Origin: Candidatus Neomarinimicrobiota bacterium
Lineage (GTDB): Bacteria > Fidelibacterota > Marinisomatia > Marinisomatales > S15-B10
Length of the DNA: 51,011 nucleotides
Assembly (NCBI GenBank): GCA_012964825.1
Contig: DTTI01000005.1
Location: 1-51,011 of the forward strand
Direction of reading: 5' to 3'
The first letter of the stretch is position 1. Each line of letters opens with the position of its first letter. The position numbers and the translations under genes were made by a program. Below, piece by piece: positions 1-7,624 of the stretch. Under the pieces are notes generated by a model. The model worked only from the letters and a program-made list of their open reading frames with translations. It did not search any database and was not told where the DNA came from.

Positions 1-73
1 AAAAGTCAAACTAAACATGTAGAAACGAGATGCATCTCTGTTTTGGACGGGAGTTCGACTCTCCCCGCCTCCA
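1..73 (+). ncRNA. ssrA: tmRNA (ssrA), 3' part, cut by window edge
   Basis: This is the 3' end of transfer-messenger RNA, which rescues stalled ribosomes. It contains the segment CTAAACATGTAGAAAC typical of the strand returning to the tRNA-like domain. A T-arm with loop TTCGACT between GGGAG and CTCCC follows, then the 3' acceptor strand CGCCTCC with discriminator A at 73. The next bases are CA, so the terminal CCA is not fully encoded. The 5' acceptor strand, tag reading frame and most pseudoknots lie outside the window. Confidence 0.85.
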
Positions 74-119
74 CAGCTTCACTATTTAATCGGATATATT
101 TCTACGCACTTAAACACCT

Positions 120-1742
120 ATGATTAAATTGTTTTCTACCACTTTTTTCTTTTTTCTTATCTTTTTTTCTGTCCTTCATTCCCAGGTTTATTATGAAGCT
201 GATCCGTTTCGTTTATTGAGTTACGAAAAAAGTTATTTTGTAAGCGGCAGTTCGCCTGCATCGCTTCTTTTCAGACCCTCTTTCCAACCCATATCTGGAA
301 CACAAAATAACAGATGGTCTCTCACAGCTCGCGCTGAGTATTTTGAAAACAGCACCGCCCCAAATCTTGAAAACAGTTCAGTAAGGTGGATCGGTAAAGG
401 GATCAGTCGGTTTAGATCGTTACGGCTGTCTTATGCTGGAGAATATCTTTCTTTTGTTATCGAGCCCTATCATTTTGACAATGAGAATCTGGATTATACT
501 GTACCGGTAAGAAAGGGGATCTATAAAAGGATGAATGACAATAGGCCCCACGAAGAATCGCCCCTCGTTTTATCAGGTGTGCGAGAATTTCAGCTTCTGT
601 TCCACTTTCGTGGGTTAGGTGTAGGTGTCTCAAATGCTAATATGTGGTGGGGGCCAGGGTTACACAGTTCGCTGCAAATGTCTACAAATGCCTCTGGGTT
701 CAGATATTTTACGTTCGGCACTGTACACGAAAAGCGATTGAAAAATATCGGTTTTGATATCAAGTACATATTTTCACCTCTTGATGACAGGAATGTGGGC
801 GAGCCGTATTTCACCGCACTTCTCGCTTCATCAACATTCTACAGCAATCCCCAATTTACTTTTGGTTTTTCCAGATCGTATCTGTCCGGCCACGGGACTA
901 TGACACCCACAGCTTGGTCTTACATTTCTCTTGAAGACGCCATGATGCTTCCCTTTGAAGGGTTGTTTTTAAGTGAAAAACAGAAAGATCCTGATGTTCC
1001 TGAAAGTGCTGTTGACCTGTGGGATGAGATACTGGTGGCTTACTTGGTCACCTCTTTTCCTTCTTCAGGCCTGAAGATATATATTGAATACGGTCGGGAC
1101 GATCACGCCTGGGACTGGGATGACTTTTCCCGCCAGCCTGACCACTCCGGCGCCAGTGTTATAGGCCTACGGAAATATGGGCTTTTTGGTAATGAAAATA
1201 TCGTTGGGGGGATGGAATACACAGGCTTGATCAAGTCAAAATTTTGGACCAAGCGTGTTCCCGGGACTTGGTATAGTAAAGAAGTGTATGACTATAACAG
1301 CTATGACGGACGCTGGTGGGGAGCCCACAGCGGACCAGATTCAGATGATTTTTACATCTACTTGGGTTATATGGGTGAAAAGTTTTCTATCATTCCAGCC
1401 TTTAATTATGAACGGCACGGCGTTATTGACAATACAGCCTTGATTCTGGAAAAGAGGCCTTACCTCGTTTATAATCCCGATACAGGCAGGTGGGTGGCCG
1501 AAATCGTGGAACAGTGGCGTGAGAGGCAGGTCAATATCTGGCCAGAGGTGAAGATGGAATTCCGGCTGGATATCAGATATCGTTTCAAGGGATTCGACTT
1601 CAATTTTTACTACGAGGATGAAGTAGTGGATAATCTTGAATTCAATTGGGGAGAGAGAAGAGGAGAAGTTTGGTGGATTGGGGTTGAGAGGACCATAGAC
1701 AGCGAGGACTTCCGGGCATTTCGAAAAAGGAAATTGCCATAG
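120..1742 (+). CDS. Wzi-like capsule assembly outer-membrane beta-barrel protein
   Basis: The 540-residue protein begins with a signal peptide (hydrophobic residues about 5-19, cleavage near HSQ). It continues with alternating aromatic and polar strands as expected for an outer-membrane barrel. The motif NMWWGPG around residues 174-180 is typical of the Wzi capsule-assembly family, whose members help hold or export surface polysaccharide. A glycosyltransferase follows directly with a 4-nt overlap (ATAG), which supports a role in surface polysaccharide. The ATG at 120 is the natural start, although no clear Shine-Dalgarno precedes it. The family call rests on the motif and overall character, and the glycan is unknown. 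Confidence 0.7.
   Translation: MIKLFSTTFFFFLIFFSVLHSQVYYEADPFRLLSYEKSYFVSGSSPASLLFRPSFQPISGTQNNRWSLTARAEYFENSTAPNLENSSVRWIGKGISRFRSLRLSYAGEYLSFVIEPYHFDNENLDYTVPVRKGIYKRMNDNRPHEESPLVLSGVREFQLLFHFRGLGVGVSNANMWWGPGLHSSLQMSTNASGFRYFTFGTVHEKRLKNIGFDIKYIFSPLDDRNVGEPYFTALLASSTFYSNPQFTFGFSRSYLSGHGTMTPTAWSYISLEDAMMLPFEGLFLSEKQKDPDVPESAVDLWDEILVAYLVTSFPSSGLKIYIEYGRDDHAWDWDDFSRQPDHSGASVIGLRKYGLFGNENIVGGMEYTGLIKSKFWTKRVPGTWYSKEVYDYNSYDGRWWGAHSGPDSDDFYIYLGYMGEKFSIIPAFNYERHGVIDNTALILEKRPYLVYNPDTGRWVAEIVEQWRERQVNIWPEVKMEFRLDIRYRFKGFDFNFYYEDEVVDNLEFNWGERRGEVWWIGVERTIDSEDFRAFRKRKLP
1728..1741 (+). promoter_or_regulatory. Ribosome binding site with probable ATA start codon
   Basis: AGGAA at 1728-1732 lies six bases before ATA at 1739, inside the last codons of the Wzi-like gene. 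No ATG, GTG or TTG exists in the glycosyltransferase frame between the in-frame stop at 1685-1687 and TTG at 1814. TTG 1814 is too late because it would remove the first beta strand of the enzyme. ATA at 1739 overlaps the upstream TAG as ATAG. Confidence 0.5.
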
Positions 1743-2644
1743 AGGTTTCTGAGGGGCCAATTCTCTCTTTTGTTATTGTTACATTTAATTCCGAAGCTGA
1801 TATTGGCGCTTGTTTGGACTCAGTTCAATCCACTAACCAAAATGGCAGATTTCAAGTAATTGTCATCGACAATGCTTCTGAGGATAAAACGGTTGAAATA
1901 GTTAATCAAAAGAAAAATGACAATACTGTTTTTTTCCAAAATGAAAATAATGAAGGTTTCACCAAAGCTGTTAATCAAGGGGTTGAAAATGCCGGTGGAG
2001 AATATATTTTCATTCTCAATCCAGATACCCAAGTGACAGAAGAATCAGTGCTAAGGCTCATCAATAAACTTTCATCAGATAATCTGATCGGTCTGGTAGC
2101 ACCCCAGCTTCGTTTCCCTAGTGGAGGCATTCAGTACTCCTGCCGGCGGTTTCCAACATTTTGGAATGTAATAACGGAAATGACTGGCTTGAGCCGGGTT
2201 TTCAGTCAAAGTAATTTGTTTAATGGCTGGAAGATGAGAGACTTTAATCATGCAACTGAACGGGATGTGGACCAACCGGCAGGAGCAGCAATTTTAGTTA
2301 GAAAAGACTTACTTCTAAAGCTAGGTGGCCTGGATGAACGATTCCCAATGTTCTTCAGTGATGTTGACCTGTGCCGGCGAATCAAAGATTTAGGCAAAAG
2401 GGTTGTTTTTTGCCCTGATGCTGTTGTCACCCACAGAGGGGGGAGCACCACTCTTGGTCGTCGTCCCGGGCTCATTGCCAGTTCCCATTTCTCCCTAATC
2501 AAATATTTCATGAAACACCATCGGCGGATTGTTGATTTTATTCCCAATCTGATGATAATATTTCTCCTTCTGGTAACTCTACCTTTTCGGATTATAGGTA
2601 ATCTCTTGTTCCCAAGAAACAGGGTTGAGAGACAAACTTTGTAG
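1739..2644 (+). CDS. Family 2 glycosyltransferase (rhamnosyltransferase-like)
   Basis: This enzyme transfers a sugar from a nucleotide donor during surface polysaccharide synthesis. In this frame the protein begins near EVSEGPILSFVIVTFNSEAD, the canonical GT-A opening strand. The donor-binding region VIVIDNASEDKT, the NPDTQV motif in the DXD position and FSDVDLCRRIK follow. A hydrophobic segment near the C-terminus (MIIFLLLVTLPFRIIGNLLF) could anchor it to the inner membrane. Starting at TTG 1814 would delete the first beta strand, so translation must begin upstream. The best candidate is ATA 1739, giving 301 residues, which is the usual family length. The gene ends just before a strong hairpin terminator. 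Confidence 0.8.
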   Translation: MEVSEGPILSFVIVTFNSEADIGACLDSVQSTNQNGRFQVIVIDNASEDKTVEIVNQKKNDNTVFFQNENNEGFTKAVNQGVENAGGEYIFILNPDTQVTEESVLRLINKLSSDNLIGLVAPQLRFPSGGIQYSCRRFPTFWNVITEMTGLSRVFSQSNLFNGWKMRDFNHATERDVDQPAGAAILVRKDLLLKLGGLDERFPMFFSDVDLCRRIKDLGKRVVFCPDAVVTHRGGSTTLGRRPGLIASSHFSLIKYFMKHHRRIVDFIPNLMIIFLLLVTLPFRIIGNLLFPRNRVERQTL

Positions 2645-2667
2645 CTTAAAACAACAATTTTGCTGAT

Positions 2668-2703
2668 AAAAAATGGCGGCTTTTCGGTCGCCATTTTTGT
2701 TTT
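2668..2703. terminator. Bidirectional hairpin terminator
   Basis: The arm AAAAATGGCG (2669-2678) pairs with CGCCATTTTT (2689-2698) across a ten-base loop. It is followed by GTTTT on the plus strand and preceded by an A-rich run that serves the minus strand. It sits between the convergent glycosyltransferase and marC-like genes, so it can end both transcripts. Confidence 0.8.
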
Positions 2704-2706
2704 ACC

Positions 2707-3354
2707 CTATTCCAGGGCGGAGATAATGATGGAACGCAATACAGGGGTGGCGCCGTCAATGATAAACTGAACAGCAATCACCATAAGCAAAATACCCATG
2801 ACCCGCTGAATGACACGCATCCAGGTTGTCCCCAGCCTGCGGGACAGTTTATCGGCACCTACCAGGATGAAGTAGGTCAGTGCCAAAACAGTAATGATGG
2901 AAGCGATGAGAATTCCGTAGTGGAGCGGGATGATTGCTTTCCCTGCCAGGACCATGGCGCCGGTGATGGCGCCGGGGCCCGTTATGAGCGGGATGCCCAC
3001 AGGTGTAATGGCGATGTCGTCAGTCTCCAGACCTTCCTGCTGCTCCTGCGGTGTAGACCGGGTACGGGAGACGATGACTTCAAGCATCCGCAGGCCCGTT
3101 CTGAAGAAGATAATGCCCCCCATGATCTTAAATGCATCAAGGGTGATACTGTAAAGCTGAAAAATGTATTTACCGAGGAATGCGAAAATGAGGAGTGTTA
3201 CAATCCCTGTCATAGCCCCTTTCCGGGCGATGACCTTCCTTTGGTGTTCATCAAACCGCTCCGTCAGAACAAGAAATACAGTGGATATACCAAGTGGGTT
3301 CACCAATGTAAAGAGCGTGGAAAAACAGAGGAGGATGTATTCCAGATAACTCAT
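2707..3354 (-). CDS. MarC-family (UPF0056) integral membrane protein
   Basis: The 215-residue protein is almost entirely hydrophobic with about six membrane segments. It starts MSYLEYILLCFSTLFTLVNP. Motifs typical of the MarC family are visible: the N-terminal LVNPLGISTVFL and the central GIPLITGPGAITGAMVLA with its conserved PLxxGPGA core. Family members sit in the inner membrane and their substrate is not established. The name comes from the E. coli mar region, but a drug-resistance role is not supported. The gene lies nine bases downstream of argS and may be read with it. Confidence 0.85.
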   Translation of the reverse strand: MSYLEYILLCFSTLFTLVNPLGISTVFLVLTERFDEHQRKVIARKGAMTGIVTLLIFAFLGKYIFQLYSITLDAFKIMGGIIFFRTGLRMLEVIVSRTRSTPQEQQEGLETDDIAITPVGIPLITGPGAITGAMVLAGKAIIPLHYGILIASIITVLALTYFILVGADKLSRRLGTTWMRVIQRVMGILLMVIAVQFIIDGATPVLRSIIISALE

Positions 3355-3362
3355 GACGCAGG

Positions 3363-5006
3363 TTACATTTTTTCAGGTTGGCTGATGCCTAGAATTTCCA
3401 GCCCGTTGGCCAGGACAGTCCTTACTGCTGAGACTAAAAAAAGACGGGCCATCGTCAGTTCTTTGTCATCAGTCACCACTCGGTGCTCACTGTAAAACTT
3501 GTGAAAGTCTGTGGCCGTCCATTGGAGGTAGCCAGCAACTGTCTGCGGCTCCAGATTTTCAAGGGCGTTCATCACTGTTTCTGGGAAATGGATGAGACTC
3601 TTTATGAGGGTCAATTCTTCGTCTTTTTTCAAAAGAGCCAAGTCCGGTTCGCCACTGCTTTTGGCATCTGTCTCTTTGGCATATTTGAGAATGTTGCAGA
3701 TTCGGGCGTGGGCGTACTGGAGATAGTAGACCGGGTTTTCATCCGATTCCTTCTCAGCCAAACCGATGTCAAAATTCAAGTGACTCTGCCTGTTTCGCAT
3801 GATAAAGAAATACCGAACCACATCGACTCCCACCATATCAATGAGTTCATCCAGGGTAACGAAAGTAGCTTTCCGTGTGGACATTTTCACTTTTTTGCCG
3901 TCGCGGAGGAGGGACACAAACTGGTGAATGAGCACCCTGATTTGGTCTGTTTCATGGCCTAACGCGCGTACAGCCGCGATGACGTCAGGGTAGGTATCCT
4001 TGTGATCGGCGCCGAAAATGTCCACAATCATATCATAACCCCGCTCCACCTTGTCCCGGTGGTAAGCCATATCGGGAAGGCGATAGGTGGGCTCACCGCT
4101 GCTTTTAATGAGAACAGTATCATCTTCTTTACCAAATTCTGTTGTTTTTAGCCAGACGGCGCCGTCTTTATCATAAACAAGACCCTTTCCCCGAAGGAGA
4201 CTAACCACTTCGTCAATACTCCCTTCGTCATAGAAGCGCCGCTCATTCACGAATGAATCAAAATGAATCCCAAGACTTTCCAAGGTTGATCTGATATCAG
4301 CGAATATCTCCTCCTCGGCGGTGTTTCTGAAGGGCGTTACTTCGGTTTCATCTTTCAGTATTTTTCCCTTCTCATCGTGAATTTTCTGAGCGATCTCACG
4401 GATATACTTCCCTTCATAACCCTCTTCTGGGAACTCTCCTTTCTCACCCAGTATCTCCAGATACCGGGCCCGCACCGACTCCCCTAATAACCGCATCTGC
4501 CGGCCGGCGTCGTTGTAGTAATACTCCCGCTCCACGCTGTAGCCGTTCCATTCCAGAATCCGCGCTACCACGTCCCCAAGAACAGCCTGCCTGCCGTGAC
4601 CGACCGTTAATGGCCCGGTTGGGTTAGCGCTGACAAACTCCACCAGCGCCCGTTGGCTCTTACCGACTCCTGATTTTCCATAGTCACCGCTCGCCGAAAC
4701 AATTTCTGTCAGTTGGTTCTGAAGGTAGTCCGTGGCGATGCGAAAATTGAGGAATCCCGGTTTAGACACCGTCACCGCTGAACAGATGTCCTCTGACAGT
4801 TTCAGTTGGCTCTGAATTGCTTCCGCCAGCTCCATGGGAGTCTTTTTAGCGGACTTGGCCAGGGACAGGGCTACGCCTGAAGAGATGTCCCCCAGTTCGG
4901 GCATCTTGCTGGGATCAAGCTTGACGGAAATGGTTTCAAGTCCAAGAGAGGAGAGGGCCCTACTAAGGCACTCATGGATGTGATGCTTCACATCAACAAT
5001 TGACAT
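3363..5006 (-). CDS. argS: Arginyl-tRNA synthetase
   Basis: ArgRS charges tRNA-Arg with arginine in the cytoplasm. The 547-residue protein has the N-terminal additional domain, then the class I signature FVSANPTGPLTVGHGRQ at residues 124-140 with the HIGH-equivalent VGHG. The second signature KMSTRK lies at 374-379. The C-terminal DALR-type anticodon-binding domain contains the conserved HFPETVMNALENLEP stretch. Length is normal for bacterial ArgRS. The ATG at 5006 fits the N-terminal domain and lies 41 nt after rsfS, so the two are probably co-transcribed. Confidence 0.97.
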   Translation of the reverse strand: MSIVDVKHHIHECLSRALSSLGLETISVKLDPSKMPELGDISSGVALSLAKSAKKTPMELAEAIQSQLKLSEDICSAVTVSKPGFLNFRIATDYLQNQLTEIVSASGDYGKSGVGKSQRALVEFVSANPTGPLTVGHGRQAVLGDVVARILEWNGYSVEREYYYNDAGRQMRLLGESVRARYLEILGEKGEFPEEGYEGKYIREIAQKIHDEKGKILKDETEVTPFRNTAEEEIFADIRSTLESLGIHFDSFVNERRFYDEGSIDEVVSLLRGKGLVYDKDGAVWLKTTEFGKEDDTVLIKSSGEPTYRLPDMAYHRDKVERGYDMIVDIFGADHKDTYPDVIAAVRALGHETDQIRVLIHQFVSLLRDGKKVKMSTRKATFVTLDELIDMVGVDVVRYFFIMRNRQSHLNFDIGLAEKESDENPVYYLQYAHARICNILKYAKETDAKSSGEPDLALLKKDEELTLIKSLIHFPETVMNALENLEPQTVAGYLQWTATDFHKFYSEHRVVTDDKELTMARLFLVSAVRTVLANGLEILGISQPEKM

Positions 5007-5047
5007 GGCGCAAGTTTAGATAATCCAGAGTTTGAACGGCAGTCTTA

Positions 5048-5437
5048 TTAGGGAGTGACGTCGTCTTCAACCACTTCCGATTTACCATCGGCCCAGAGTC
5101 GCTCCAGCGAGTAGAAATCCCTTTGATCCGGTTGAAAGATGTGAATGACGGCGTCAACATAATCCATAAGCACCCAGCTGAGGTTGTCGAGCCCCTCAAC
5201 ATGCCACGGTTTTTCTTCAGGAAGGAGGCCATCGCTGACGGCGTCGTGGATTGTCTTCACGTGGGTGTCCGAACTTCCTGAACAGATAACAAAAAAATCT
5301 GTTACCGTGGTGAGCTCTCGTACATCCAGGATGGTGATATTTTCCGCCTTTTTGCTCAGAGCAATAGATGAGACGCGGTGGGCCAGGTCGTAGGAGGCCG
5401 TCTCTGCTGAAAGTTTTGCTGTTTTGGTCTTTGTCAG
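5048..5437 (-). CDS. rsfS: Ribosome silencing factor RsfS, probable CTG start
   Basis: RsfS binds ribosomal protein L14 and blocks subunit joining when nutrients are scarce. The frame reads ETASYDLAHRVSSIALSKKA, then ITILDVRELTTVTDFFVICS, SGSSDTHVKTIHDAV and WVLMDYVDAVIHIF, which is the complete RsfS fold. Starting at the first GTG (5260) would remove about half of it. There is no ATG, GTG or TTG where the N-terminus must lie. A CTG at 5437-5435 overlaps the TGA of the preceding gene as CTGA, which gives a 129-residue protein of normal size. Translational coupling to the LytR_C gene is the likely means of initiation. Confidence 0.85.
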   Translation of the reverse strand: MTKTKTAKLSAETASYDLAHRVSSIALSKKAENITILDVRELTTVTDFFVICSGSSDTHVKTIHDAVSDGLLPEEKPWHVEGLDNLSWVLMDYVDAVIHIFQPDQRDFYSLERLWADGKSEVVEDDVTP

Positions 5438-5985
5438 GGCTGAGAGGCGAGGAATCTCTGAACGGGTGAGATGTTCAGATAGTCACTCCCGATGACGATG
5501 GTGACATCAGTGAGGAGGGAACCATCGGGATCAACAAAAACACGTATTGAATCCCGTGGGGAGATGTCCAGAAGTTTTGCCACCTGGGCTACCTTTTCAA
5601 ATTCGTCGCGGCGAAGGATCACAATGGTCTTATCATAATGAAAATTGTCGGCATCTTCTGTCCGGATGACATCCAGATGTTTATCCCGGAGATAGTCAGT
5701 GAACTGTTGCGCCAGTCCGTTAATGCCGCATCCATTCAATACCTCCACTTCAATGTCCCGGAGCAATGAATTATCGTGTGCCGCAACTGTGAGGGCGGGG
5801 GGCGCCTCCTGGCGAAAATCTTGGATAGTCATACCACCCCTCATGTGCCGGTTCACAACAGACGCCACAAACGCCACGGAGGTAATACTCAAAAGGACAA
5901 GGGCCACATTAGCCCCTGAGACTAGTGACTTTTTCTTGGAAGGCTTGGATTTACGCCGGGTTTTTCTACGACCTCTGCCGGCCAT
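5434..5985 (-). CDS. LytR_C-domain membrane-anchored protein
   Basis: The 183-residue protein has a strongly basic N-terminus (MAGRGRRKTRRKSKPSKKKS), one membrane segment at about residues 25-43, and an extracytoplasmic part. That part contains IEVEVLNGCGINGLAQQFTD, the hallmark opening of the LytR/cpsA C-terminal domain (LytR_C). The catalytic LCP domain is absent, so it is a stand-alone LytR_C protein. Its role is probably in the cell envelope but is not defined. It lies eight bases after the small envelope protein gene and overlaps rsfS by four bases. Confidence 0.75.
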   Translation of the reverse strand: MAGRGRRKTRRKSKPSKKKSLVSGANVALVLLSITSVAFVASVVNRHMRGGMTIQDFRQEAPPALTVAAHDNSLLRDIEVEVLNGCGINGLAQQFTDYLRDKHLDVIRTEDADNFHYDKTIVILRRDEFEKVAQVAKLLDISPRDSIRVFVDPDGSLLTDVTIVIGSDYLNISPVQRFLASQP

Positions 5986-5993
5986 TCAGCGGA

Positions 5994-6479
5994 TCACCTT
6001 GGCGGAAAGGCGTAAAGATTGTAGGGACTGAGACCCCACTGTCTCTGATAGCGGGGATGGTTGTCCATAGAGAGACTGAAGCGGAGATTATTGGACGCTT
6101 TGTACTCCAACTGGGCGCCGTAGAAAACCATGGGATTAACAGCGTTAACTCCTTGAGGAGTGGGCGATGAAAGAGTGGGCTGAATCAGATCAATTCTCGA
6201 GGTTAGAGACCACTTATCATTGATGAGATAATTCAGATTGTTGGTATAGGTACCGTAACTGGTGGCAAAACCACCCATGGACGCCATCCCCAACGAAAAA
6301 CTGTGATTCATGGTGAGCCGGTCAGAATTGAAGAGTGAAGAGAGTGAATTGCCCTGGCTCTGGGCCATGGTATCCTTGATTCTGGTGGTGGGGACGTTGT
6401 GCCTGTACTGAGCGTTAGCACCGGTCAACAAGAAACCGATAAAAACGAAAACGAATAATCTGTTGAATCCAGTTTGCAT
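5994..6479 (-). CDS. Small secreted or outer-membrane protein, unknown function
   Basis: I do not recognise this 161-residue protein as a named family. It has a clear signal peptide (FVFVFIGFLLTGANAQ, cleavage after ANA). The mature part is rich in Ser, Asn and Tyr with short amphipathic strands such as LNYLINDKWSLTSRIDL and LEYKASNNLRFSLSMD, which suggests a small beta-barrel or periplasmic beta protein. The start ATG at 6479 is preceded by TTAGG as a weak ribosome site. It stands between mnmA (17-nt gap) and the LytR_C gene (8-nt gap) in one minus-strand run. Confidence 0.55.
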   Translation of the reverse strand: MQTGFNRLFVFVFIGFLLTGANAQYRHNVPTTRIKDTMAQSQGNSLSSLFNSDRLTMNHSFSLGMASMGGFATSYGTYTNNLNYLINDKWSLTSRIDLIQPTLSSPTPQGVNAVNPMVFYGAQLEYKASNNLRFSLSMDNHPRYQRQWGLSPYNLYAFPPR

Positions 6480-6496
6480 CTAGCCTAACCTAATGT

Positions 6497-7624
6497 CTAT
6501 TGTGAATGATTGTCAAGTCCGTTTTGTTCCGGTGGAGATTCAGCCCCAACAATAATACCGCCGCCCAAAAGAATATTGTCAATGTAAAAAACAGCTGACT
6601 GACCTGGCGTCACAGCAAACTGAGGTGACTCAAATTTCACCGTCACGTTGCCGTCTTTTCCGTGTTCGAGGGTGCTTTCCACACCGTGGTGGTTGTAACG
6701 GATATGGGTGTGGACAACACCTGCCGGCCACTTTTCGAGTGGAATGAGCCAGTTAAGCTGTCGTACCTGGCATCCGGGGAAGTAAATCTTTTCCCGCGGC
6801 GCCACCGTAATAGTATTCGTCTTTGTGTCAATCTGTTGAACATAGTTTGGCACCGGGCCTGTGACGCCAAGCTTTCGGCGCTGACCGATGGTGTATTGTG
6901 AAATACCCCGGTGTTCTCCCACCATCTCACCATTAGGTGACACCATGGCGCCTTTCTTTTCGGCGCCCACCCGCTCAGGCACGTAGTCCTTTAGGAACTG
7001 ACGGTAGTCGGCATTGGGCAGAAAACATAACTCTTGGCTTTCGGCAATTTCCGCAGTCACAAGACCCGCTTTCCGGGCGATATTACGTACTTCTTCTTTC
7101 CTAAAATTGCCCAAGGGGAAAAGTGTTCTATGAAGAAGCTGAGAATCAATACCCCAAAGCACATAGGATTGATCTTTTTTCTCATCCACCCCTTTTTGGA
7201 TCACAGGTCCCACTCCTGCTAATTCATCGATCTGAGCGTAGTGTCCCGTAGCAATCCACTGCGCCTCGAGATCATCAGCCTGCCGGATGAGGGCACCCCA
7301 TCTAAGGTGGGTGTTACACTGGATGCACGGATTGGGCGTTCGTCCGGCAAAATATTGATCTACGAGGTAGTCCACCACGTTTTTCCGGAAGACGTCCTGA
7401 AAATCGAGAGTGTAGTGAGAAACGCCATATTTCTCACACACTAGTTTGGCGTTATTGATGGCTTCCACGGAGCAGCAGTAGGAATTGGTAGATGGGGACC
7501 CTTCTGGACTTTCCCAAAGCTTCATGGTGACGCCAATGGGTTCGTACCCTTCTTCTATAATTTTCAGCAGCGTGACGGAGCTGTCCACGCCGCCGGACAT
7601 GGCCACTAGAACGCGCCTGTTCAC
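6497..7624 (-). CDS. mnmA: tRNA-specific 2-thiouridylase MnmA
   Basis: MnmA adds sulfur to U34 of tRNA-Glu, -Gln and -Lys, using ATP and a persulfide delivered by a cysteine desulfurase. The protein begins VNRRVLVAMSGGVDSS with the PP-loop SGGVDSS at residues 10-16. The two catalytic cysteines lie in NPCIQCN (Cys100) and ESQELCFLPN (Cys200). I chose GTG 7624 because it overlaps the desulfurase stop as GTGA and has GGAGG eight bases upstream. A longer frame open to 7741 only adds residues that do not fit the family. At 375 residues the length is normal. Confidence 0.96.
   Translation of the reverse strand: MNRRVLVAMSGGVDSSVTLLKIIEEGYEPIGVTMKLWESPEGSPSTNSYCCSVEAINNAKLVCEKYGVSHYTLDFQDVFRKNVVDYLVDQYFAGRTPNPCIQCNTHLRWGALIRQADDLEAQWIATGHYAQIDELAGVGPVIQKGVDEKKDQSYVLWGIDSQLLHRTLFPLGNFRKEEVRNIARKAGLVTAEIAESQELCFLPNADYRQFLKDYVPERVGAEKKGAMVSPNGEMVGEHRGISQYTIGQRRKLGVTGPVPNYVQQIDTKTNTITVAPREKIYFPGCQVRQLNWLIPLEKWPAGVVHTHIRYNHHGVESTLEHGKDGNVTVKFESPQFAVTPGQSAVFYIDNILLGGGIIVGAESPPEQNGLDNHSQ

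Noticed and set aside
1-73. tmRNA as an integration site for a mobile element
   Set aside because: tmRNA 3' ends are common attachment sites, but no integrase, direct repeat of the 3' end or foreign gene set was seen in the window.
2920-3495. 191-codon open frame on the plus strand
   Set aside because: It is antisense to the MarC-like gene and the end of argS, with no domain and biased composition.
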